Made by a program: the position numbers and the translations under genes | Shown: one piece after another, positions 16,904 to 25,689 of the stretch | How positions within the stretch are numbered: position 1 is the first letter of the stretch | How the letters are laid out: the number at the start of each line of letters is the position of its first letter | Assembly: GCA_900470965.1 (NCBI GenBank) | Contig: UCCS01000047.1 | Coordinates: 29,684-93,683, forward strand | Source: Hyphomicrobiales bacterium | GTDB taxonomy: Bacteria; Pseudomonadota; Alphaproteobacteria; Rhizobiales; Rhizobiaceae | Reading direction: 5' to 3' | DNA length: 64,000 bases | The notes under the pieces: model-generated | Database searches by the model: none | Seen by the model: only the letters and a program-made list of their open reading frames with translations | What the model was told of the DNA's origin: nothing

Positions 16904-16949
16904 TCCGTATCCATCCGTGCGAACGGGTTTTTGATCCAGGAGGAATGTG

Positions 16950-18011
16950 ATGAGTGCGCTTAGAGTTGGCGTGATTGGAGCAAACGCGAAATCTGGTTGG
17001 GCAAGAGAATCCCACATACCAGCGCTTCAGGGAATATCGGGATTGGAGCTGGTCGCCGTCGCCACCAGCACACGGGATACGGCCGATGAAGCGGCGAGCG
17101 CCTATGGCGTCAGGGCATACGATAACGGACTTGGCCTTGCCCGCTCTCCAGATGTCGATATAGTCACCGTCGCCACACGTGTTCCGGATCATCGAGACAT
17201 GATCCTCGCCGCGCTTCAGAGCGGGAAGCACCTTTACAGCGAATGGCCGCTCGGCGCGGGCGAACGCGAAACGGAGGAGCTTTGCAAGGCTGCAGACGCC
17301 GCGAAAGTTCACACGGCGATTGGGTTGCAATTACGAGGAAGCCCAACGGTCAAACGCGCACGCGACCTGCTCGAGGGTGGTGCCATTGGTCGCCTGCTGA
17401 GCGCGAACATCTATTCGTCGACCGCGGGCTTCGGACCGGAGGTTCCAGGCCCATACGTTTATCTTGAAAATCCGCTAAACTTCGCCAACCTCGTGACCAT
17501 CCAGGGTGCTCATACGCTCGATTTGGCGTTCAACCTTTTGGGTGAGGCCAGTGTCTTCAATAGCCTGGTGTCGCGCCAGTACCCTTCAATCGCGATCGGT
17601 GAGCATAAGGAGATCCGCCAGCGAACGACATATGACCATCTTCTGTTTCAAGGCGCGACGTCAAAGGGCGTTTCGATATGCATGGAGGTGGCGGGGGGCC
17701 GCAATCCCGAAGCGCCATTTCGATTTGAGGTCGTCGGAGAGAGCGGGACGCTTAGTTTGCAAGGGGGGGCTGCTCGCGGTTTTCAGTCTCACCGGCTCAG
17801 CGTTCACATCAATGGGCAGGAAGTGCATGTGGACGAGGGAGAGCTATCGGGCTTACCCTCATCAGCAGTGAATGTCGGCGGGGTCTATGCCGCGCTTCGC
17901 AACGACATCCGGGACTCGACGTCCCATGTCGCCGGCTTTGCCGACGCTATGGGGCTGACCCGTCTGATTGAGGCGGTTCTGAGAACTGGTGGAGCAACGC
18001 GCGCTGCCTGA
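16950..18011 (+). CDS. Gfo/Idh/MocA-family oxidoreductase (Gal80-like)
   Basis: This is a 353-residue NAD(P)-dependent oxidoreductase. The N-terminal Rossmann motif is VGVIGANAKSGWARESHIPAL, and the family signature around SEWPLGAG replaces the more common EKPL. The C-terminal domain carries QGAHTLDLAFNLLG. These features match the Gal80-like branch. Substrates in the wider family are sugars, inositols and related polyols. ATG at 16950 follows AGGAGGA; a GTG lies directly before it. It follows an SDR gene and precedes a LysR gene on the same strand. Confidence 0.87.
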   Translation: MSALRVGVIGANAKSGWARESHIPALQGISGLELVAVATSTRDTADEAASAYGVRAYDNGLGLARSPDVDIVTVATRVPDHRDMILAALQSGKHLYSEWPLGAGERETEELCKAADAAKVHTAIGLQLRGSPTVKRARDLLEGGAIGRLLSANIYSSTAGFGPEVPGPYVYLENPLNFANLVTIQGAHTLDLAFNLLGEASVFNSLVSRQYPSIAIGEHKEIRQRTTYDHLLFQGATSKGVSICMEVAGGRNPEAPFRFEVVGESGTLSLQGGAARGFQSHRLSVHINGQEVHVDEGELSGLPSSAVNVGGVYAALRNDIRDSTSHVAGFADAMGLTRLIEAVLRTGGATRAA

Positions 18012-18136
18012 AGGCGCTTCATGGGCGCCTCCTTGCTCGATATGAAAGGTCAGCGTTTCGAGGAGCCGGCCGTGCGCTATGTCACGAGAGCCGCTGCTCG
18101 CCGTACCGTTGAGATTGCTTCGGGGGAATCTGGGGA

Positions 18137-19039
18137 ATGGCCGATCGGCTGACAAAGATGATTGCCTTCGTGAAAACGGCGGAGCTGGGGTCCTTTTCCG
18201 CGGCCGGTGCGGCGCTGGCGGTATCGTCCCAGATGATCGGGCGCCACGTTGGAGAACTGGAGGAGGCTCTCGGCGTGCCGCTGCTCACGCGAACAACCCG
18301 TACTCAAACGCTGACCGAGGCCGGACGACTTTATCTCGAAGGGTGCAAGCGTGCCTTGGAAGCCGTGGAGGCGGCCGATGCGATTGTCGCCGAGACGGCG
18401 CAGGAACCCCGAGGAACGCTTCGGATAACAGCACCTGTCGAGATAGGCGCCGCTGTGCTGACGCCGAAGCTGCCAGAATTCCTGACGATCTACCCGGACG
18501 TGACGATCGAACTGGTGCTTGATGATCGGGTCATCGACCTCGTGGCCGAAAATTTCGATGTGTGCATCAGGATCGGGAAGCTGCCGGATTCGGGGCTTAT
18601 TGCTCGCCCACTGACACCGTTTCGCCTGGTGACATGCGCTTCGCCCGACTACCTCGAGAGGCACGGGGTGCCGCAGGTCCTGGACGATCTGTTCGGTCAC
18701 ACCTGCGTCGATTACGCCTTTCATAACTACCCGGCCCCCTCGAACTGGACATTCACCGAGCTTGATGGCAAAGAGCGGCAGGTCCAGCCTAACGCCCGAA
18801 TGAACGTCAACAACGGGCACGCCCTGGTCGAAGCTGCACTTGCCGGAGGCGGGATCATTCGGGCAAGCGCGTTGGCGGTCGCGCGCCATCTTGAAACCGG
18901 TCGGCTTGTCCCGATCCTGAGAGGGTTTGAATCAGGCGATCGACCCATGCACATAGTTTATCCCGGTCAACGGATACGACTTCCGAAGTTGCGGGCTTTC
19001 GTAGACTGGGCGATCAAGTCAATTCCGTCCAGCGGTTAA
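18137..19039 (+). CDS. LysR-family transcriptional regulator
   Basis: This is a 300-residue LysR regulator. The helix-turn-helix segment is FSAAGAALAVSSQMIGRHVG followed by LEEALGVPLLTRTTRTQ, and the effector domain ends in HIVYPGQRIRLPKLRAFVDWA. The effector domain is complete. It is the third gene in a plus-strand set after an SDR and a Gfo/Idh/MocA gene, 125 bases after the latter, and may regulate them. Confidence 0.92.
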   Translation: MADRLTKMIAFVKTAELGSFSAAGAALAVSSQMIGRHVGELEEALGVPLLTRTTRTQTLTEAGRLYLEGCKRALEAVEAADAIVAETAQEPRGTLRITAPVEIGAAVLTPKLPEFLTIYPDVTIELVLDDRVIDLVAENFDVCIRIGKLPDSGLIARPLTPFRLVTCASPDYLERHGVPQVLDDLFGHTCVDYAFHNYPAPSNWTFTELDGKERQVQPNARMNVNNGHALVEAALAGGGIIRASALAVARHLETGRLVPILRGFESGDRPMHIVYPGQRIRLPKLRAFVDWAIKSIPSSG

Positions 19040-19262
19040 GTTTGATCAGAATGGGGTTCGGTTTGCAAAAGGCAGCCTGGTCCACCGCCAGGGGTGGCCA
19101 CAGAGCTGTTCAACCGCCCAACAACATGATTGAGCGCGAAGGGACACCTCTTTTATCTCGGCGATTAAGGCGTCGTCGGTTCACATCCACTCAAGGCACG
19201 CGAACGCCTTTTCTCGAAGACAGGTTGGTGGGAGCCGGGCTCCTGGAGAACTGCCTGCTTGT

Positions 19263-19555
19263 TCATCCGTCATCCCGCCGTGAGAGTTCACGAGTTGGTT
19301 CCAGAAGCGCCCTGACACCGGCTGAGAGATTTCGGCGTCCGGGATAATACAAGCAGAGCCCTGGGTAAGGCAGTGTCCAATCCGCCAGAACGCGTATAAC
19401 GCGTCCCGCTTCGATGTTGGGAAGGATGTCCTGATCAAAGATATAGCCTATGCCCGTGCCTGCGAGAACCGAGGTCCGCGTAAGGCTCGCCTCATCGAGC
19501 GTAGTCTGCCCCCGAACATCTATCTGAACTTGCTCACCGTCTTTTTCAAACTGCT
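19263..19555 (-). pseudogene. LysR regulator, C-terminal relic
   Basis: One open minus-strand frame of about 97 codons encodes FEKDGEQVQIDVRGQTTL, then a stretch with LAGTGIGYIFDQDIL and finally LPYPGLCLYYPGRRNLSAGV. This is the C-terminal third of a LysR effector domain, ending at TGA (19263-19265). A TAG two codons before the first of these residues and the absence of any upstream DNA-binding domain show it is a truncated relic. Confidence 0.7.
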
Positions 19556-19826
19556 ATCGAAATAGCGTAGTCGACGGCCGCAGCATAGTGCGACGAGGCC
19601 GAACAGGCACGCTAGCAATGATCTCATGGGAAGTTTTCCAGACGCATGTTTGCAGCGGCCGGTCGGCAATTCAAGCTCATCATCAGCAGCAGTTTGTTGT
19701 GGCCGACATTCCGTCGAAAGCGATGCAGATGGCTTCTGCCTGCTAGCATTCCTTTCCAGGTCCCTGGATTGACACTTCGAACGCGCGCTCTAATTCGGAG
19801 CCTGCGCGCGAATTCGAGGTGTGTGC

Positions 19827-20063
19827 ATGAACAAGACAGACAAGCAGGATTACCAAATAATGTCCCAGGCGGTGCACGCCTGGTATCGCTTCTACGAGGT
19901 CGATTGGAACGATGAAGCTTCCTCGTTCCTATGTTCGGCAGCGATCGAGCTCTACAACGAAGGCTGTCGATCAGCGGAGGAGATGGCAACGACACTCATT
20001 GGAAACTATGTCGGACTTCCGGCCACGCGGGTGAATTCACGGTCGTCGCAGTCGGTGCACTGA
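19827..20063 (+). CDS. Small hypothetical protein
   Basis: This is a 78-residue soluble protein that I do not recognise. The sequence AWYRFYEVDWNDEASSFLC and AAIELYNEGCRSAEEMATTLI looks like a real helical protein with balanced composition, and it resembles small proteins common in rhizobial genomes. No ribosome-binding site is obvious before ATG 19827. It sits alone, 61 bases before the GFA gene. Confidence 0.55.
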   Translation: MNKTDKQDYQIMSQAVHAWYRFYEVDWNDEASSFLCSAAIELYNEGCRSAEEMATTLIGNYVGLPATRVNSRSSQSVH

Positions 20064-20124
20064 ATAGGTGGCAAACATCTTGCCCGAGCGAATTTCACAC
20101 CGCGCCAGATCATAGGATCCGAAA

Positions 20125-20628
20125 ATGACTGAGGCATCATTCGCTCCCCTAACAGGCGGCTGCCAATGTGGAGCAGTTCGTTTCCGATGTGATAGCCCTC
20201 CAGATAATGTCCATGTTTGTCATTGCCGTATGTGCCAGAAAGCCGTCGGTGGCCCGTTCGCGGTCATTTGTCCCATATTGAAGAGCGATTTCCACGTGAC
20301 GCGAGGTGAGCTTTCATGGTTCCAGAGCTCTGAACTGGCGCGCCGTGGTTTCTGCAGCAACTGCGGAACTCCCATGATCTTCGATTATCCGGAATATCCC
20401 GACATCGGGGTGTTGGCCGGGTGTCTCGACAAACCGGATCTGGCGCCCCCAGTTGTGCAGTACGGCAACGAAAGCCGAGTTTCCTGGTTCAAGGACATTT
20501 CTGCGATCCCGGGTAATTCGCCGACCTATTCCGTCGATCCGAAAGGCTTTCTTCCGCGGATCAAAGCTTCCAACAGACAACATCCCGATCACGACACTGA
20601 TTGTTGGCCGCCCCAAGCGACCGTGTGA
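20125..20628 (+). CDS. GFA / CENP-V-like zinc protein
   Basis: This 167-residue protein belongs to the GFA family (glutathione-dependent formaldehyde-activating enzyme/centromere protein V fold). Zinc ligands are visible in GGCQCGAVRF, CHCRMCQK and CSNCGTPM. The length fits. The family binds two zinc ions. Only a few members have been linked to S-hydroxymethylglutathione formation, so the activity should be left open. A decayed IS3 element begins about 30 bases after its stop, and the gene itself appears intact. Confidence 0.88.
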   Translation: MTEASFAPLTGGCQCGAVRFRCDSPPDNVHVCHCRMCQKAVGGPFAVICPILKSDFHVTRGELSWFQSSELARRGFCSNCGTPMIFDYPEYPDIGVLAGCLDKPDLAPPVVQYGNESRVSWFKDISAIPGNSPTYSVDPKGFLPRIKASNRQHPDHDTDCWPPQATV

Positions 20629-20659
20629 CGAAACCGTCAACGCCTTCCAAGGTGAGGAC

Positions 20660-21468
20660 GTGACCTGCCACTGCGAATTTCTTCCAGAATGGATTAGAGT
20701 CCGGCCCATTAAAGGACGGACGATGAAGAAGCAGCGATTTACGGAAGAGCAGATTATTGCGGTGTTAAAGGAGCAGGAAGCTGGCGCGTAAGCGTCGGAC
20801 CTTTGCCGCAAGCACGGAATTTCAGAAGCAACGTTTTACAATTGGAAAGCCAAATACGGCGGCATGGAAGTCTCTGAGGCGAAGCGGCTGAAGGCGCTTG
20901 AGGACGAGAACGCCAGGCTGAAGAAGCTACTCGCCGAACAGATGCTTGATGCGGCCGCACTCCGCGAGCTTCTCCAAAAAAATGGTAGGGCCCGCCGCCA
21001 AGCGTGAAGCCGTCACGCACCTGAAGAGCGTCATGGGGCTTTCGGACGGCGGGCCTGCCAGATCATATCTGCCGATCGCAAGACAATCCGTTACCAGTCG
21101 AACCGACCGCCGGAGACCGAGTTGCGAGCGAAGCTCCGCGAGTTGGCTAACGAGCGGCGGCGTTTCGGCTACCGTCGACTGTTCGTCCTGCTTCGACGGG
21201 AGGGAGAGCCGTCTGGCGCCAATCGCATCTATCGGCTGTATCGCGAGGAAGGGCTTTCAGTACGTGAGAGGAAGGCCCGACGCCGTGCTATCGGCACGCG
21301 TGCTCCGATCCTGGTCGAAGCGAAGGCCAATGCCCGCTGGTCCCTGGATTTCGTCCACGACCAGTTCGCCTGGGGAAGGAGGTTTCGCGTGCTCAATATC
21401 GTCGATGATGTGACGCGTGAATGCCTGGCAGCAATTCCGGACACCTCAATTTCCGGCCGCCTGCTGTT
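20660..21468 (+). mobile_element. Truncated IS3-family (IS407-like) element
   Basis: OrfA begins at ATG 20723 (MKKQRFTEEQIIAVLKEQEAG). It meets an in-frame TAA at 20789, reads on as ASDLCRKHGISEATFYNWKA, and ends at 21007. Seven A residues near 20977-20983 look like the family's frameshift site. OrfB starts near 20986 with MVGPAAKREAVTHLKSVMGL, shifts frame near 21050, and continues as LRELANERRRFGYRR to WSLDFVHDQFAWGRR (first catalytic Asp) and VDDVTRECLAAIPDTSISGR. It is cut there, so two of the three DDE residues are missing. It cannot transpose by itself. Confidence 0.85.
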
Positions 21469-21700
21469 CAACTGAGAGGATATTATCGAGTGGTGGCGCA
21501 TCCATGTGGCGGCTAAGCTCTGCATAGAGAAGTTCGTGCGATTGCTTGGCAAGAAGGACCATGCTCACCGCCTCACACATCGCCCGGCGTCCACGTTGAC
21601 TGTCCACGGGCGTCTGATGGGCGGAAGACCATTTCTGAACCACTGCTGTAATCTGATCGATTTCTTCGTCCTGCAACGAAAGCAGATGGAGTAGGGACAT
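21446..21700 (-). CDS. Small rhizobial-type hypothetical protein
   Basis: This is an 84-residue protein starting MSLLHLLSLQDEEIDQITAV, with a central HQTPVDSQRGRRAMCEAVSM and ELLYAELSRHMD. The pattern resembles a family of small uncharacterised proteins frequent in Rhizobium plasmids. It is encoded opposite the truncated IS3 element and its last codons overlap the element's broken end. The C-terminus may therefore have been altered by the insertion. An ATG 9 bases upstream is an alternative start. Confidence 0.6.
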   Translation of the reverse strand: MSLLHLLSLQDEEIDQITAVVQKWSSAHQTPVDSQRGRRAMCEAVSMVLLAKQSHELLYAELSRHMDAPPLDNILSVEQQAAGN

Positions 21701-21709
21701 CGCCGGCAC

Positions 21710-22088
21710 CTAATGTTGCGGCAAGAGCACCCATGGTCTCCCAACCGGCCTCTACCGTTGTACTTCCGGGCCGACGAGAGGACCGTACTCCTTTTTGCGT
21801 GTAGAGTCCCAATTAATTCAATCTCAAGATGCCGCGCCGTGGTGAACAATGGGCTTTGCCGGTGGAACGGCGGATTTGCCTCTTTGGTGCGCGAGCGGAT
21901 CATGTCGCAAAAGGGATGGGCGGAGACAGCGCGCGACGCCTCACGTTTGGCTGAAGAACATTTCGCGAATACAAAAACGGCAAGCGATCGGTGAAATGGA
22001 GACTTTCTGTCACGATCTGCGTTTCGCGCCGCGGGGCGAACCTGTCTCTAGCTCTACTGCGTTATTGTCAATCAACTAGTGGAACATC
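21710..22088. other. Gap with no supported gene
   Basis: I see no family signature in either strand. A short plus-strand frame from 21902 (MSQKGWAETARDASRLAEEH) could be a small peptide or a gene fragment, but nothing supports translation. Confidence 0.3.
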
Positions 22089-22517
22089 ATGCCAATTATT
22101 GAACCAGATCGAATATTGTTCGAACGGGTTTGGGCTGCAGGCGCCAAAGTGGTGAGAGATAATCGCATTTCTGCGTTGATCGACGTCACGCTCGTTACCC
22201 CTACGCTGGAACAGTACCAGGATAGCCGTGCAGCGGATACCGACATGATCAAGGTCGTTCAGCTCGGGATCGCGCAACTTCGCGGCAGCGCGGTCCTCGC
22301 CCAATCCGATGACGCGCAGACGCCCAGCCCTCCCGCCGTTTCGCCAACAGTCGGAACTGATGCTAAGTGGCTACGTCCTATTGCTGACTTGCCCGAGGAA
22401 CCTTGGTTTGGTCATATTTCTTGCTGGCCCCCAGTTTCCTGTCGGGCGCGCTCCCTGGCCGCTAACCAGAAGATGCGGGGCCGGCACCATCGCTCTTCCT
22501 TGCCATTATGTTGCTAG
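22089..22517 (+). CDS. Hypothetical protein, doubtful 3' part
   Basis: The first 85 residues (from MPIIEPDRILFERVWAAGAK through LIDVTLVTPTLEQYQDS) have codon use like that of real genes here. The last 50 residues are rich in Cys, Trp, Arg and Ser and look like non-coding sequence. I do not recognise the family. It lies just upstream of an IS21 relic, so the gene may have been cut by that element. Confidence 0.35.
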   Translation: MPIIEPDRILFERVWAAGAKVVRDNRISALIDVTLVTPTLEQYQDSRAADTDMIKVVQLGIAQLRGSAVLAQSDDAQTPSPPAVSPTVGTDAKWLRPIADLPEEPWFGHISCWPPVSCRARSLAANQKMRGRHHRSSLPLCC

Positions 22518-22631
22518 CTGGAGGCGCCGATCTGGGAATCAATCGCATTGCGAAGATGGCGGAGTCGCCGTTCAGGGGGGCCGCTTTCCCGGTTTGGCGT
22601 CCTGCTACGACAGTCGACTCCCCGCTCCATA

Positions 22632-22917
22632 GATCGGTCCTGATCACCGCAAACAGCCGTTTGGACGACCGGGTCTTTCCCGATCCTGCCATGACGCTCG
22701 CAGCGGTCGACCGGATCGTACATCCCGCCACGATCTTCGAGATGAATGTCGAAGCTATCGACGCAGAACAGCACTTGAGGAAAAGCGCCAACGGGGCAGA
22801 CGGGCTTCGTTTGCGACAATGAGAACCTCAACGCTATCTGTTCCGGAGCGGCAATCAGAATACGAAGAACTTGTCAGCGACAATCAGAATGATAACTTAA
22901 TCCCGACCGCCACCTGA
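22632..22917 (+). mobile_element. IS21-family IstB relic
   Basis: One frame encodes SVLITANSRLDDRVFPDPAM, then TLAAVDRIVHPATIFEMNVE, which is the C-terminal end of the IstB helper ATPase. After EMNVE the frame shifts by one, and the expected tail SYRRRTALEEKRQRGRRASF continues to a TGA at 22915-22917. No IstA transposase or IstB Walker motifs are present. Two copies of CAATCAGAAT lie at about 22853 and 22881, within the tail. Confidence 0.65.
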
Positions 22918-22919
22918 GA

Positions 22920-23256
22920 ATCTCATCCAGATTGTCGCCCGCGTCTCATCCTGATCGCCGCGCTATACCGGATCCTCGAGCACCGTGTAGAGCGCCTGAA
23001 GCAGAGCTTTCCACAGCTCCAGTGCTTCCCATCCCACTCAACGCCTCCTGAAATCCTTTGCATTTACCATTTTTGGTCGTTGTTGTTGAACATTGGCCGT
23101 CGACGCGCGGCAGCAAAAGCCTCGACGTCCGATGACGAAGGAGGAGGGCCCCTTGTTTGCCGTAAAAGAGTGTAAAAGGCGTCCCAACCCGAACACCCGA
23201 AACAGGTGCTCTGCATGCAACGGTATCATCCGAGTCGGGAAGTTGTGGAGCACGGG
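22920..23256. other. Gap with no supported gene
   Basis: This stretch follows the IS21 relic. I see no coding frame with a recognisable family, only short Ser/Arg-rich frames. It may contain the end of the element. Confidence 0.3.
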
Positions 23257-23418
23257 TCAAACCCCGTCATTCCTAAAATAGCTGATGGACGATCTTCGCA
23301 CAGGTGGTTCCAAACCCGTCTTACCTCCGGCGGAGATATTCGTGGATACGATAGTCGCGTCGTAAAACGCCCTGGCCTTCTCCAAGTCGTTACTGCCAAT
23401 CATGGCGTGGGGGAACAT
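23257..23418 (-). pseudogene. VOC/glyoxalase-family N-terminal relic
   Basis: The minus strand from ATG 23418 encodes MFPHAMIGSNDLEKARAFYD, the typical first strand and helix of VOC-family (glyoxalase/dioxygenase fold) proteins. The sequence then loses the family pattern (ATIVSTNISAGGKTGLEPP) and stops after 53 codons, where a complete protein would have about 120. It is a truncated relic. Confidence 0.5.
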
Positions 23419-23679
23419 GCTTGATCTCCGATTACGATGAGGTCGGTCACTATGGCACTCCAACGAAGGCCCAGGAGACGCCTGCTTTTGCGGGCGCGCT
23501 GGCGCAAATCCGCGGGATAATCGCCGCTGCGCCGCGCCTCGATGAACATTGAAACCAAGGTGGGAGCGCGACGTCGGATAGGATCCATCACCAACGACAT
23601 CCTGCTATGATTGCGCCCGGCCAGAGCGGACGGTTGAACGTAAACTGATCCCCCCTTTACCGTAAGGCCGCCTCCTCGA

Positions 23680-24315
23680 TCACGGTGAAGACGGGAAATC
23701 CGGCTGGGCTTCAGGGCGTGACATGCGAAAGGCGTCAAGGACAACGCAATGCTGTTCCACTTCCAGGAGCTGGGGGTAAGGGCTTAGATCGCACTGCAGC
23801 CGGCGCGCCGCGCTGAGCTGCGGTATGAGATGCAGATCGGCCCAGCCCGGGCGGTCGCCAAAAGCGAAGACCGAGTGAACTGCCCGTTGCTTAAGCGTGG
23901 CCTCCAGCGCCTCGAGGCCCAATGTCAGCCAATGATGAACCCAGCCCTCGACGCCCTTGTCGTCGACGCCGTATTCATTCGTCAGAAACCGTCTCACCCG
24001 CTGCACCGTCAGGGAATGCATTTCAGAAGAGACCAGGGCTGCGAATGCCTTCGCTTGAGCGCGGGTCACCGGGTCAGGAGGCAACAGGCTCGGTACCGGA
24101 AACGTCGTTTCAAGATAATCGAGAATGGCGGCCGACTGGGCGATGATGCGGCCGCCGACATCGAGTGCAGGCAGCAGCCCCTGCGGGTTGAGCTCGCTAA
24201 ATTGGCCGTGTTCCAGCGAACTGACTGGGATATAGGTGTAATCGATACCCTTCAGGCGAAGGGCAATCCGCACACGCTCCCCTGCGGAATTCTGCCATCG
24301 GCTTATGAGACGCAT
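23680..24315 (-). CDS. Glutathione S-transferase, maleylacetoacetate-isomerase-like
   Basis: This 211-residue protein has the thioredoxin-like N-domain (NSAGERVRIALRLKGIDYTY, then NPQGLLPALDVGG and the glutathione-binding QSAAILDYLE) and an all-helical C-domain with GDRPGWADLHLIPQL. The pattern is that of zeta-class transferases/maleylacetoacetate isomerases. The usual zeta motif S-S-C-x-x-R is here NSAGERVRI, so the Cys is replaced by Gly. Isomerase activity is uncertain. No tyrosine-degradation genes are adjacent. Confidence 0.85.
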   Translation of the reverse strand: MRLISRWQNSAGERVRIALRLKGIDYTYIPVSSLEHGQFSELNPQGLLPALDVGGRIIAQSAAILDYLETTFPVPSLLPPDPVTRAQAKAFAALVSSEMHSLTVQRVRRFLTNEYGVDDKGVEGWVHHWLTLGLEALEATLKQRAVHSVFAFGDRPGWADLHLIPQLSAARRLQCDLSPYPQLLEVEQHCVVLDAFRMSRPEAQPDFPSSP

Positions 24316-24425
24316 CGCGACTGGTCACCTCAAGATCGGAGTATTGAAATTGGTCGGATCATCAGAATGTCTATGGCGCTCGGCGAGCTGACCGAGAGGG
24401 TAAAACAAGAGGTTTGCCGGTACGT

Positions 24426-25064
24426 TTACGAAGCTTCATTCCGCACGCCCAGCAGTAGCAGCGCACTCAGCCTGTTGATCTCGATACTCGGATAAACCAG
24501 TTCCTCTAGCAATTGAAGAGATCGAACTGTGGCCGCTATCGGGACAAATCGGGCGTTCACTTTGACCTTTGATATCGATTTTGCAGCAGAAAACCTGAAC
24601 AGCGTGATGTGGGCGATCTGAGGTGGTCTCGGACGCCAATCCTCGAAGCAAATGGCATGTGAAATGTCCGCACGCAGTCTGTGCAATTCTGGCGGCTCTT
24701 TTGCCTTAATGAAGACAGCGGCCTCCGAAGTAGCTACCTCGCTGAATTCAAGATCAACCGGCGGCGTCTTCTCAACTAGCCTATCGATGATCTCCGTCCA
24801 TCGAGCGCCTTCCAGCTTCCAGACCTCATGATTTGGAACCCTAAATTGGCTCCTCGCGTCGATCAACGTGGCGACCGTCATGTGCAGGCTTTGAAGGGGG
24901 ACACGCAGAAGCGGCGCGGTACTCTGCTGCTCGATGCGATTCTGCAAGTCGCAGAGCTTTGATAGAAACGGAGTGTCGGGAAAATATTGAAGGTGAAAAG
25001 CGCAGCACTGTCTGAGCCAGAGAGTGTCAATTTTCGTTTGGATCACGAACCGCCCTCGAAGCAC
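24426..25064 (-). CDS. 2H-phosphoesterase-like protein
   Basis: This is a 212-residue protein with two HxT motifs: LHMTVATL (His61, Thr63) and AHITLFRF (His152, Thr154). Their spacing of about 90 residues is that of the 2H phosphoesterase superfamily (RNA 2',3'-cyclic phosphodiesterase and 2'-5' ligase-like proteins). These enzymes open or form 2',3'-cyclic phosphates or nucleotide cyclic phosphates. Both motifs are intact, so it may be active. The gene stands alone between a GST and small unknown genes, and context gives no substrate. ATG 25064 gives a full fold. Confidence 0.65.
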   Translation of the reverse strand: MLRGRFVIQTKIDTLWLRQCCAFHLQYFPDTPFLSKLCDLQNRIEQQSTAPLLRVPLQSLHMTVATLIDARSQFRVPNHEVWKLEGARWTEIIDRLVEKTPPVDLEFSEVATSEAAVFIKAKEPPELHRLRADISHAICFEDWRPRPPQIAHITLFRFSAAKSISKVKVNARFVPIAATVRSLQLLEELVYPSIEINRLSALLLLGVRNEAS

Positions 25065-25225
25065 TGAGTTCTACCCACCCCGCCGGAAAGATCGCTTGAC
25101 CCGACTTGGGCGTATTCGATTCTGAAATTGCCTCGGCGATGGAGCATTTCAATGGACCATTCGTGGGCTTCGGCTATCTTTCCTTGCCACGAAACCCGTA
25201 GCACAAGTTGCGGGTGGGTCGCCAT
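25043..25225 (-). CDS. Possible small protein
   Basis: This 60-residue frame (MATHPQLVLRVSWQGKIAEA, then HEWSIEMLHRRGNFRIEYAQ) reads like natural protein for its first 43 residues, then becomes Gly/Ser-rich. It overlaps the 5' end of the 2H-phosphoesterase gene by 22 bases. I do not recognise it and cannot exclude a chance frame. Confidence 0.3.
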   Translation of the reverse strand: MATHPQLVLRVSWQGKIAEAHEWSIEMLHRRGNFRIEYAQVGSSDLSGGVGRTQCFEGGS

Positions 25226-25321
25226 TTCAGATGGACGGGGCCCTTGCTGCTCGTCATCGCCATTATGCTGGCATTTGCATCATGACCTCGCCAGAAGCAA
25301 TGTGCGGGGTTAAATTTGGCC

Positions 25322-25618
25322 ATGAATAGAATGTTGTCCTGTACGGCTTGTGGGTTGGAAAAAACGGAATCGGTCGTCCATTGCGGCTCGTATATCCTGC
25401 GATGCGCTGGCTGCGGCGAAATGATTGTAGCGACGTCGTTCATGGCGATATTGGACTCGGATGATCAATATTCCGCCTTCATCGATCCGGGTCCCGGAAT
25501 ACAACCCTCGCCCGAGGCGCTCGTCGCGCGTGGACCTCTCCGGCAAATCGCAACGGCGGTCACGCAAGCTGCATGTGAGGGAACTTTGATACGCCTGGTG
25601 CCTGACGTGAAGGATTGA
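25322..25618 (+). CDS. Small zinc-ribbon hypothetical protein
   Basis: This protein of about 98 residues has two CxxC knuckles (CTACG near residue 6 and CAGCG near residue 29), consistent with a zinc ribbon. The rest is mixed alpha/beta with no known motif. ATG 25322 gives MNRMLSCTACG; an ATG 6 bases upstream is also possible. It is divergent from the small frame at 25043-25225 and has no obvious partner. The function is unknown. Confidence 0.5.
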   Translation: MNRMLSCTACGLEKTESVVHCGSYILRCAGCGEMIVATSFMAILDSDDQYSAFIDPGPGIQPSPEALVARGPLRQIATAVTQAACEGTLIRLVPDVKD

Positions 25619-25689
25619 AGCCATCAGCATCGATTGCTTTGCCGTCGACGCGCGCGAGGAGCTCTGCGCCATGATTAGCCATGAGCCGA

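Noticed and set aside
23210..23285. tRNA-like arm (CGGGTCAAACCCCG)
   Set aside because: The loop does not match the T-loop pattern, and no acceptor, D or anticodon arms fit around it.
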